From the NCBI GenBank assembly GCA_001662425.1, contig BDDC01000004.1, positions 162,572 through 226,571 on the forward strand: a stretch of DNA of 64,000 bases. The letters are read 5' to 3'. This DNA comes from Chlamydomonas sphaeroides. Taxonomy: Eukaryota; Chlorophyta; Chlorophyceae; Chlamydomonadales; Chlamydomonadaceae. Of the stretch, positions 21,472 to 31,888 are shown piece by piece. The notes beneath the pieces are model-generated. The model was not told where the DNA came from and did no database searches. It saw only the letters and a list, made by a program, of their open reading frames with translations. The first letter of the stretch is position 1. Each line of letters opens with the position of its first letter. Both the position numbers and the translations under genes were made by a program.

Positions 21472-24400
21472 ATGGCGCTGATGCAAGCCTTGCACTCCGG
21501 CACCCCTGGCTACCCACAGATGGAAGCTGGACCTGATGAAGACCTGCGTCAAGCGGCCAGGCTGTGAGTTCCGCAGCCCAAGGGGGCTTCCGCAGCTCAA
21601 GCATGCTTGGGAGGCATGTTCGGGGGCACCCGTGCAAGCATGCCGGGTCAGCCGGTCCCGTCCTTCGCTCTGACACTGCGTGGTGGCGTGCCCCTGACCT
21701 TGTTCACACACGAGAGCTAGCGGCAGCCGCGGAGCCTAGATGGGGACAGGGGCTGCAACTCATCCTCTTCAGTCAGCTGCAAAGTCAGCCCACTGACCTG
21801 CGCCCCCTTTCCTGCGCATGTGACCCCCGCCGCTCGCCAGACTGCTGCTACGCCATGTGGTGGTGCGTGCCGCGGTCGCGGCCTCGTACCAAACCCTACC
21901 AGCGCTGGCTTTGCCGCGCGCCCTCCAGGCCAGCACACGCCGTGCACCGGCTCATTCTGCATGCCCCGTGCCCTGCCCGCCTCCCCCAGCCCCTACTGCG
22001 CCTCGTACGGCCTACGCAAGCAAGCGCTCCACGATGACATGACTCGGTGCGGTGTGGGCCACGGCATATGAAGGCAATCCATGTATGCCGCACAGCCGGG
22101 CAGCCGTGCTCAGCCCGCCGGCGCAGGCCACCCTCCCCGGCACACCTGCCATCCACCGCCTAGCCTCCAGTAGCCGCTTGGCCTCATGCTTATCCCGATC
22201 TCTTCCCCGCCTGATCGCCAGCCCGCCTGCACCCTTTCCCTGCCTCCAGCTATGTGTGCTGCGGCGGCATGTGCCCCTGCTCTGGGCGCATGGGCGAAAA
22301 GTCCTGCCCGCGCTTCTGCCTGTGCCTCGAGGTGCGCGACCGGGCACAGCAAAGCGTTGGGGACAGAGGCCGGGCGACAAGGGTGCGGGATGGGGCCCAG
22401 GAGTGGCGCGTCACGTGCTCACGGACTAGCTACGGCTTGCCCGTCGCTGCTGGGGCTGCGCACTTTCTGCATTTCCCCCCGGTTTGCCGACCCACATCAT
22501 ACCTGGCGCCGCCGCGCTCGCGGCGGGAAAGCGTCGCCTGATCCTCATCGCCTTGTCCGGTCAAACCCTCAGCGCCGCGCAGTCGCGCACAGGGCCAGCG
22601 CCCAGCCCCACCACCTGGGAGGCCACAACACGCGCGGCAGCGCCTCTGCTGTCCGCACGTGTGCCACGCCGCACCGCGGCCGCAGAGCACCCGGCGGAGC
22701 CCAAACAGCACCGCTGCCACCTTCTGCCGCCCCCGCCCCCGTCCCCCGCAGACCTGGGTGTGCTTCGCGCAGAGCGTCGCCACCACGCGCTGGATGATCC
22801 AGGTGCGCTCATGGCGGAGGCGCACGTACGGGTCGTGGCTGTCTCGGGCAAAACCGCATGCGCATCGCATCCTAGTGCTTTTTGTTCAAAGGTAGGCCTG
22901 ACAGGCCATGGCCCGCCCGCCACGGGCCCGGCCCGCATGGCGAGTGGTCGGCATTCGCCTTGGCCGCTCAACATGCTTTGACTGCGGTGCCCTTGGCCGC
23001 ACCCTTGTTGCACTCGCGTCGTACTCCACAGGACGAGCTGCAGGTTGAGACGACCAAGGTGAGCAGCATGCGCCATCTCGCGGCTCCGTGCCCCGGGCTC
23101 TGCTGCGGCCGGGAGCTCTCTGCGCCCGCACTCCAGTGCGCTCACGCCCCGCCCAAGCCGCTGTACCAACGATGCCCACCCTGCCTCGCTGCGCCGTGTG
23201 CCCGTGATGCCGCGGCCGCCGCTCTCCCTCTCGACCCAAATCCAGTGGTGAGCAGCCGTGCGTCGTACGCGGTGCCTCTTTGGGGCTGGGGGTTGTTTGA
23301 CGTTGGGCCCTGGCTCCGGCGTCTGGCTCCGGCGGCGCAGCTAACAGGACTTCGCGCTCTTGAGGTCCACACGCCCTGACCACTGCGCCCCTGCGCTCCG
23401 CCTTCCTGCTCCCCGCCTCGCGCGCTGCGCCCCACGGCGGCTGGAAAACAAACAGCGACAACTGCATCATCGGTGAGCCAGCTCGGCAAGGCCCTCCACC
23501 TGGCGCCGTGCCACGTGGCGTCTTGCCTTGTGTTTTACAGCCGCCGTGACGCCTGCTGGCCTGCAGTTGCGGGGCGGGCGGGCGCGCCGGGGTCTCGCGC
23601 CAGCTTTCCCGGCCTAGCCGCACGGTCCAGCTCATGTGGTTGCTGCACGCGCCGCTGTGTCCGCCGCACCCACCCACCGCACGCGGCGCCCTCGTCTCGC
23701 GCAGGGACCATGATCTTCCTGCAGTACCTCTCCTGCATCTGGTGGGCACCCCCCGTGCATATATGTCCTGCAGCAGCAGAGGCCCCGCCGCCGGCGCTAG
23801 GCTGGAAGCCGGCGTAGTGCCTGTGCCGGACAGCTGACTTGATTGCTGCTGGCCCGAGCCGTGCCGACGAGCCCGGGCGGCCCCCGCCGTCGGTGTGTGT
23901 CCGCAGCCACATCCTGGCCTGCTTTTTCGAGGAGCTTCACCAGGTGGCCATGCTGGTGGACTGCCTGGCGGACATCACCTGGTGCACGTGAGAGGGGGGT
24001 TCACACAGAACAAATGGATTACAACCCGTACCTATGCATAGTACGCAAGCGCTCGGCCAGGCCGCCACACTGGTGGACTGCCTCGCCGACATCGCCTGGC
24101 GCACCTGAGGCCGGGTGGCGTGGTGGTGTGTTCAACTTGATAGGGCCGAAGTAGAGTGCCACCCCACAAGCGGCACGCTCCGGGCTGGTGACGCGCTGGT
24201 GTGTGTACCTGGTGTAGTCGTAGCGATGATGTCAGCACTTCGTAATCCATGCATGCGCCGCAAGGCATCCTGCGCCTGTCTCCTTCACGACGGGTGGAGC
24301 AGAGTGGGGCGACCCCGAGCAAAGCGACGGCGCCTGCTGAGGGGCTGCAGCGACGGGGATAGCTAACAGGGGCCATGGGTGCGGCCACCGGGCTGCCGAC

Positions 24401-25926
24401 GGCCCTCCTCACCCACCGCACGCAAGTGCTAAATCCCCTCGAGCTCACGTGCCCCCGCCCCCACTTGCCCGCTTGCTCCACCCCAGGGTGTGTGCCTGCA
24501 TGCAGACGCAGCACAAGGCGGAGATGGAGCACCGCGACGCCAACCCGGGCTCCATCCCGCCGCCGCTGCCGGGCATGGCGCCGGGTGAGACCCTGCTGCA
24601 GCGGGACGGGGCCCGCGGGCGGACCGCAGCTCGGGCGGGGCGGCGGAGTCGTGGCAGGCCCAGGGCGCGTCGGGCAAGCGCCAAGCTCTACTGAGCCTCA
24701 AGGCCGCGGCCGCGCGGCGCGCTGTCGCCTCGGGGCGATCCCGCCCTCTCCGCCGCCACGTCGGATGTCTGGCTAGCACCGCCATGCGGCGCCGTGGCGG
24801 CGGGTGGGCTAGCTTTGGGCTAGCTTTGGGCTAGCTCTGTTGTGCGGCCACCTTGCCATTGTCCGCACGGTACCAACGGCCGCTGCTCTGCCCCCGTGCC
24901 CTGCTGCCTCCCTGGCTGCACTTCTGTCCGCATGGGGCTCGCGCACGTGCGCACCCGTGCTGGCATGCACCCTCCACTCTGCACCCTCCCTCCTACATCC
25001 ATGCCACCCACTCCTCTGGCGCCCCCTCCCTGCTGCCGTATCGCAGGCGTGCAGATGATCCCCATGGGCCCCGGCCACGGCCCGCAGTACCACCCGCACC
25101 AGGCGCCGCAGCAGCAGGCGCCGCCGCCGGGATACGGCACCTACGCGCAGCCGCCGCACGCCGCCTATGCGGCGCCGCCGCCGGCCTACGCGCCGCCGCC
25201 GGGCGCGTACGCGCAGCAGCCGGGGCCCTACGGGCCGCCGCCGGGCGCCTACGGAGCGCCGCCACCCGGACAGTATGGCGCGCCGCCGCCTGGGCAGTAC
25301 GGCGCGCCGCCGCCCGGGCAGTACGCGCAGCCACCGCCGCCGGGCGCCTATGCGCCGCCGCCTCCTGGCGCCTACCCGCCTCCCGGTGAGGCTGCAGCTG
25401 CTGGCCGCCGCTTCCGATGCGGCCGCCAAAGCTTCTAGCATCGCTGTATGATGCGGCCTGGCCGTTGCTCGTCAGCCGTGTAGGATTGAGCGCTCGCTTG
25501 CGTATCTTGGTCCATAGATTCAATAGTGTGTATAGAGCTGAATCGTCTACGTATCGATACACCCAAGCAAGACACGAGGCATACCCTGCATGCTTAGGCC
25601 GTGCTAGCGGCGCCCCCTGCTTTTACTTGCTGTGCGAGTCCGTTCATGCGCTCACGCCGTCCCCTTGCTGGCGCTCCGCTCCATCCACCCCGGCAGGCTA
25701 CGTTGCGTCACCCGGCTCCTACCCAGGCTACGGGCAGCAGCAGCCGTATCCGCAGCAGCCGTACCCGCAGCAGCCGGTGAGTTGGACCGGGTGTGCTGCC
25801 GCCGAATGATCCAAACCCTGGCCCCCAGGGCACAGCTCACGGCCACCCGCTCGCGACGCGCTTGCGGCACTCATCCCTGCATGTACACGCTTGCCCGCAC
25901 GCTCATGCGCAGGGCATGCAGCGGTA
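21472..25926 (+). CDS. Conserved plant/algal Cys-rich protein with Pro/Tyr/Gly-rich tail
   Basis: Exons read at 21472-21563, 21990-22046, 22250-22331, 22751-22801, 23032-23058, 23448-23472, 23704-23741, 23909-23991, 24486-24588, 25049-25389, 25696-25776 and 25914-25926 (GMQR, TAA). The order of motifs is that of a plant family of unknown function: PYCASYGLRKQAL, YVCCGGMCPCSGRMGE, SCPRFCLCLE, SVATTRWMIQDE, DNCIIG, a hydrophobic segment FLQYLSCIWHILACFFEE, then VCACMQTQHKAEM. The many paired Cys residues suggest metal binding or disulfides near a membrane. The tail is built from repeats of GAPPPGQY and YPQQP, like low-complexity tails of membrane-associated proteins. The junction before DNCIIG does not resolve cleanly: its phase is off by one step, so an exon edge or a base there may be wrong. 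An extra exon near 21839-21910 is possible. Confidence 0.75.
23941..24110 (+). repeat. Exon-edge duplication, Cys-rich protein gene
   Basis: About 52 bases of exon end and donor at 23941-23993 (encoding AMLVDCLADITWC) recur, diverged, at 24058-24110 in the next intron, 117 bp away. The copy keeps LVDCLADIAW but its donor GT has become CT. Confidence 0.75.
25140..25386 (+). repeat. Coding repeats for a Pro/Gly/Tyr-rich tail
   Basis: Imperfect units of about 24 bases encode successive GAPPPGQY-like blocks in the Cys-rich protein. The frame is open throughout. Confidence 0.7.
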
Positions 25927-28598
25927 AGGGCGGCGCCGGCGTGTGGGTGTAGGCGGCGCGATGGAGGCCGTGGAGGCTGCGGCCGCAAAGCAGGGACGCC
26001 CAGGCTGCGGCCCGGGCGCAGGCGGCACTCTGCTCTTGGCGGCCTCGCGCAGCACGGCTCGCTGCGTGACCCAGGCGGGCTGTGCTCTGCTGCACCTCCT
26101 CTGCGAGCTGCCATGCGGCCGGCGTGGTCCGTGGCAAGCAAGGGGAATTGGTGGGGTGATTGGGGCACGGCGCGGTGAGCTGTACAGTATGTGGGGATGG
26201 GTGGGTGCGCCACTGTCTGGGCGTGAGCCGTGGGTTTTCGGGCGCATTGCCGATGGGTGCCTACCGTACGTGATGATCCCTTGCGTGGTTGCCTTAGCGT
26301 GGCGGGGGTGAGACTAGGCAGGGTGGGTTATCTTTCAAACTGCGTTCGTGGTCGACACGAGGAAGGGTCGGTGACCAGGCCGAAGTGTACCGGCACACAT
26401 CAGCTTGGTGGGCCTCTGGTTAGGCTGCATGTGGAGCCGCCCCACATGCGGGGCCGCGGGTGTAGGAGCCTGCCCTCTGCGCCGTGCGCGAGCTCTGTGG
26501 CTGCTGTGGCGGCCGTTATCGGGTGGCCCTTATCATTGGGCGTACGTGGGCGCACGAAGGCGCTGTGTGGCGGAGCGGCGGAGCAGCCGGTGGCGGCGAC
26601 GCCGTTGCTCGCTTGCGGCGGCCGCAGTGCGGGCCCAAGGAATGAACTGGAGTGAGCGCACATGGACGCGGTGTGGTGTGGAACGATGGGGCCGATCGCC
26701 GCACGGACCAGCAAGATGGAGGCAGGTCTCCGCCAGGGTGCTACGTATCTGCTAGCGACTGTGACCGATGTATGGATGGGTAAAGTGTTTGCGCATGTTG
26801 CGCAAGCTGCTGTGCGTCCGAGTGAACATGTGCCGGTGACGCCCCGGCCGAGCAGCAGCCAGCGCTGCCACGGCCGCCTGCCGCGGTTTTCCCAGCGGCG
26901 CCTGTCGCATAGCTAGCTGCTTCAGCCCGCATCCATGTATGGCTGCGAGCTGTGAGCTGCGACGCGTCGTCGACCTTCTTGCCTTTGCGGAGCAGCGGCC
27001 ACCGTACTGGTGTGGCCGACGCACGGAACTTGCCCGCTAGCGTGACATCAGAGCCCCGTGCGTGCCCTCCGCCGCCGCGTGCACCACATGAAAAACAGGC
27101 GAATTCAACAACCTGTACCTGCAATCCTGCGCACGACGCGTACAACGTGTAGCGGGGAGGCGCATTGAAGACCAGGTACAGCCGGCACGGCACGAGTCCG
27201 GCGGGTGAGGTTGCAGGAGTGTGTCCGGTGGGTATGGTTCGTAGCAGACGCACGAAGGGGCCGAAGCCTAGGGGCCCACCGCTGCCGGGCGAGATACGTC
27301 GGCGCGCGCATGTCTCCCCTGGGCGTGCGTGGGCTGGGCAGGAACTCCGAGGCAGCGGCGGGCAGAGTAGGGCGCGGGCACGGGCGACGGGGGTGCGGAT
27401 GACACAACGCCATCGTCCTGTTGTCGTCCACAGCAAGATGCGGGTGCGGTGCCTGCAGGACGACGGATGTGAGAAGATGCTGCTGCGATGCGGCCAGGGG
27501 GGTGCCGCGGCCTCGCCCGGCAGGCCGATGGGGAACTCGAGAGTTGGGACCTTCGCTGTATGTGCGGTTGACCTCGACATGAAGAGGCGGAGCTGCGTTG
27601 CGCCTACAGCTTAGTTACGCTATGTCAGATGGCGTGGCGCCGCATGACGTCGTCTGTGACTGCGGCACACCGTATCATGGCATGGCGTGACGGGAGCTGC
27701 GGCTGGCATGCGTCTGGCCGCGGCCCGCTTCAAATCACGGCCGTGCCTCATCGTCTCCTGGGGTTTCAAGCGTACAAGAGTGAACCAGCGTTTAAGTCCT
27801 AGGGTTTCAAGCTTGGCCCGTGAGCACATGATCTGCAGTGAGGCCTGCGCACCTGGCCTCAGACGCTCAGCTGCGGGGACGAGGGGCGGGAGAGCCTTGA
27901 GGGGGGGCCCGTCCCCCTTTACTTCGGCCTAGCCTAAAGCGGGAACGTGGCGCGCAGCAGCGCTCCAATGTTGGCAGCATCACTGGTGGAAAATTGGAGG
28001 AGCACAGTTCACAGCGCATGAGGGTGCCCCGAAAGCGCGCGAATGTGTGTCAGGGTGTGTCTCTGCAGTTGTGCGGGCTGTGCGGTCGTGCTGAGGGGAG
28101 GCGGAGTGCGGTGGTAGGCACGTGGGGGGCGTGGGGAAGAGCAGAAACTTAATAAGGGCGGGCTGGAGGTCGGCGGAGCCGCTGGGGAGGGGAACAGCGA
28201 GCCCGCGTACATGCCAGCCCGCCGCCACGCACGGCGGCGGTTACCCTGAGCCAGGAGGGCCTGCCCTGAGCGCGCAGCCCCGGGGTGAACGGGTGACCCC
28301 TTCGACAGCGCCGCATCCTCCTCCTCCCACCCGTGCACACCTGGCGTGGGCTCTGTCCGCCAGAGCCCGCATTCAACGCCGCTGTCCTGGTCAGCCGCTT
28401 CGCCCCTCCCGCTTTTTCTGTCATCGTTCAGCGGGGGTCACCCCTGTCACCCAGCGTACGGCACGCCGAGCACCTGGGGTCGTGCTCCCTTGATGATACC
28501 GCCCTCCTGCCTCGCGCTCAGTAGCTCCGCAGCACACGCTATAATTGCCAACCACCAGCTTTGTCAACTCCATTCGACCTACTTGCCCCAAGTTTGTA
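25927..28598. other. Long intergenic stretch
   Basis: 3' flank of the Cys-rich gene and 5' flank of the deaminase-like gene. Open frames on both strands are low-complexity and show no family motif or matching splice sites. A TATA-like GCTATAATT lies at 28538-28546, about 55 bases before the next start codon. Confidence 0.4.
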
Positions 28599-29433
28599 AT
28601 GGCCCAGCCACCTCAGCCCAACAGTACTTGGATCAAGAGTAGGCTGACGATGCACGCCGCCTTCGCTAGCCTCGTCCCCGACTGCCGCGCCGCGATTTCG
28701 CTGACCGCCTACGAGTGCTCCCAACCTAGCGTACAACAACAAAGTGTACAACAACAAAGCGTACAACGTGGATGCAGCGAAGCTGGATTCGGAAGCGGAC
28801 TCTAACGAGCTCGTTTTGCGAAACACACATCGAGCCTGCGCGGGTAGGCCTGCGCGGGGCCACGGTTGCGCCTTGGCGTGCTAACGTTGAACTATCAGTA
28901 GGAGCGAGGGTTTGAGCTCGGCAGTCTGCCTCTTCGCCTCCATTCCACGCCGTCCCCGCCCTCGCAAGTCTATCGCCTCTGCCCACCCCCACCCCTGCTC
29001 CCCTTCCTGCTCCCCTCCCAACCTCGCAGAACGTAGGCTAATTGAGAGCTGGGTGGCGGAGGCGCGCAAGCACGGCCAGCGCCCGCACCAGGTTGCGGCG
29101 TGGATACAGCGCAAGGCGGGCTCCACCATCTGCGTGTGGCGCCGCCGCCAGGATGGAACGCTGGGCTGCTCCGTGCCCTGCATATACTGCCGGGAGCTGC
29201 TGCAGCAGTACAGGCTGCGAGTATGCTGCGTGGTGGAGGGCGGCGTGTGGTGGCAGGGCTACATCGACGATCCCGATGCGCCGGGCAGCCAGCTTACCAG
29301 CGGCCAGCGGCGCAGGGTGTTCGGTCACGAGTCGGCGACGTGCAGGCCGGCGGACGCCAGGCCCATCAGTCGCGCAGCCGATGTGGAGGAAAGCGGCGGA
29401 CGCCGCCGCGGCCATGGGGCCAAAAAGAGATGA
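28599..29433 (+). CDS. Cytidine-deaminase-like zinc protein
   Basis: Three exons give about 190 residues: 28599-28638 (MAQPPQPNSTWIK), 28726-28843 and 29030-29433 (TGA 29431-29433). The junction of the last two rebuilds CAERRLIESWV, and VPCIYCRELL follows about 50 residues later. C-A-E plus P-C-x-x-C is the zinc-binding and catalytic signature of cytidine deaminases (Cys, two more Cys, and the proton-shuttling Glu). Substrate is unknown: free cytidine, a modified base or RNA are all possible. The C-terminal tail is basic and Gly-rich (RRRGHGAKKR), which could mean nucleic-acid binding or nuclear import. Exon 2 begins with near-identical 14-base repeats that encode YNNKVYNNK. The first intron is the least certain part, because a competing frame is open through it. 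Confidence 0.55.
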
Positions 29434-31498
29434 AGACGGCTTGGGGCTGGGCGGGGTTAGGCGGCAGTGCGTGCGAGCCGCGGCCTTGCGGGATAGGGGG
29501 ATCGGCCCGGTCCAGCGGCATACGTCAAACATGGGGAGGTGCAGGGACTTTTGCTGCGCTTCCTTGATGCGGTTAGGTTGGTGTCGGCAGACCTTTTGGT
29601 GCAGCGCTTTTGCGCGAGACGTGCTTGGTGACCGGGGGCGGAAGCCGTTCCGGTTGCGTAATGCGCTGTGTGGTGCGCCGCGTGCTGTGAGCGCGAACTG
29701 TATGCTAGTCCAGGATTTGTGCGCGTGCGTGTCTCACTGGCGGGGCTCGTGTCACAGAGCACAGGGCGCGGGCGCGTGGTCCGCGCTCGCGGTGCCGGCA
29801 CCTGCGTATCAGTATGCGCGGATTGGGGCGGCAGCTAGTGCCGGACCTGTTAGTCTATATCCAGTGCCGGGCCTGCGTTTATGCATGCGGAGCCTTTGAC
29901 AGGCTTTACGTAACGTATGTTTGTGTCTGGCTGCCGCTTGTCCTTGACGCGGTGGTGTGCGTGGGGGCCGCAGCCGCGACGGTCCGATGAGTCAGATTCA
30001 GGCCGCTGCTGCTGTTGAGACGTGCTGGGTGGCGGGAGCTGGCATCGACCCGGGCGCGCCGCCAAGGGCGGGCGCCGTAACGAGGCCACGCGCTCCAGAG
30101 CAGCAGGGGCTGCGGCGCAGTCCCAACGTCAAATGCCACAGGCCAACGCGCCTTTCACGTCTAGCTGCTGTTAACCTGTGTTATCCGGCCAGTCGTAGAC
30201 CTCGCGCCATGGGTCTACACGTGCACCATCGTAACCGGGACCAAGGGAGGGCCCGAGCGACGCGCAATGCCCCCCCCCATGCCTGCGCGCCACGCTTTTA
30301 CACGATGCGCTCCGTCTCCTTGACACCACAGTTGTTCCCGAGAGCATGCCACGGTGTGGGCTGTGGGCGCCAGCCAATCGGCGCCCGCGTTTGCATGCCA
30401 CTCCTGCCCGCATCGTGTCACGGCGGGACCTCTGCCGCACGCCGCACCTGCCGCTGCCCCATGCGATGCAAACCGCATGATACGGCAGCGCTGTCAGCGC
30501 GCAGCCTCCTAGTCAGAACGCACTCGCACCAGGAATGCGGCCGGCAATCAAGTGCAGGGTGCACCCAGTACTCGCCAGACTCGTCTGCATGCCGGCGCCC
30601 GCAAGGGCGAAGGGCGCCCGGCGGCTCCGGCACAGGCCGCCCCCCTGCCTAGCCGCCAGCGCCGCAATTGCGTGGTTGGATGTGATGACTCAAGAGGGAG
30701 TACGATAGATGGGTGTGCAACGCCTGCCGCACTATGTGCCGCCGCTGTGCCGCGATCAGCCGCGGAGAGTACCACCCGCCGCTGCGCAGGGGCCGCCGGT
30801 CGCCCTAGAGCGCCGGCGCACGCGCCGCGCGCCGAGCGGAGCAACGCCACGACCCCAACACATCAAAGCCTGCCGTTTCGGCCAATGGATCACTGATACC
30901 TACTGTGCCCACCTATCCGCCGGGCTCTGTTAACGTGCACAGCACGCCGTGCGAACACGCCCTGCGCACATGCGCAAAACCACGATTGCGACAAACGGCC
31001 GGACCACCGACGCCGCGCAACAACACCAGAGCGTCCCCATCTCTGCGCTCCCAGCCAACGTGCTCTCACATGCACGCGGGTCGTCTTACTTGCGTGTTGC
31101 GTCTTACTTGCTATTTCATAGGTCTGAACGCACGAGATGTCAGCCGCGATCGATGAGCGCATGCGGCAGCCCGTTGCTTGAACTTTCGTGTGGGGTGGTG
31201 CTGCTTGCCGGCATGCGGCTTTAGGCACATAGCCACCCTGCCCCCGGTGCTTTAACCAGCCGCCGAAACCGTGTTCACCGCCCGAAAGCTTGCAGCCGCG
31301 CGCAAAGGCGTGCTCCGTCATACAATCCCGCACTCCGTGCTCCCATGCACCGAGGTGCCAACACATGCTTGCGCAAAGATGGCCAATGATGTCACACAAA
31401 GCGAAAGAGGCAGTGTAGCGCGAGCGGTCACATGCGACCCTCTGGAAACAAGCACCGCACGCAGCGCACCCCATCGGGGCATGTGCTGCTCTGCTCGT
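29434..31498. other. Convergent intergenic region
   Basis: 3' flanks of the deaminase-like gene (plus) and the kinase gene (minus). No gene recognised. Confidence 0.4.

Positions 31499-31537
<39 letters not shown>
31499..31537. repeat. (CA)n microsatellite
   Basis: An uninterrupted run of about 19 CA dinucleotides. Confidence 0.95.
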
Positions 31538-31539
<2 letters not shown>

Positions 31540-31888
31540 GCGGCGGCGAGCTCGGTGCCCGCCGCTGCCGGGCCCGCTCGCTCACGCTGCTGGGCGACGT
31601 GCACCATGCGCCTCGCCTCCAGCTGCCGCCCGCCCGAGGAAGGCGGTCATACTTCACAGTCCAACCGCAGCGTTGGGAACACATTCTGTAGCCACGTACG
31701 TTTCCCGCAGGGCCTTCGCCCACCGGGGTGTGATGCAAGTACCGGGCCGCCCGTGCTATCGTGAGCTGACACGCACAGCCCGGACTCGCCTTGGACGGCG
31801 CGCCGCGCCCCCGACATGGCCGCTGCCTCTTCGGCCGTCCGGCGCCTGTCCCGGGCCCACGGACAGGCACCAATCATCCACAACCTGC

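Noticed and set aside
26741..27580. A 279-codon minus-strand frame
   Set aside because: Composition is that of random GC-rich DNA, and no motif, signal peptide or matching splice sites were found.
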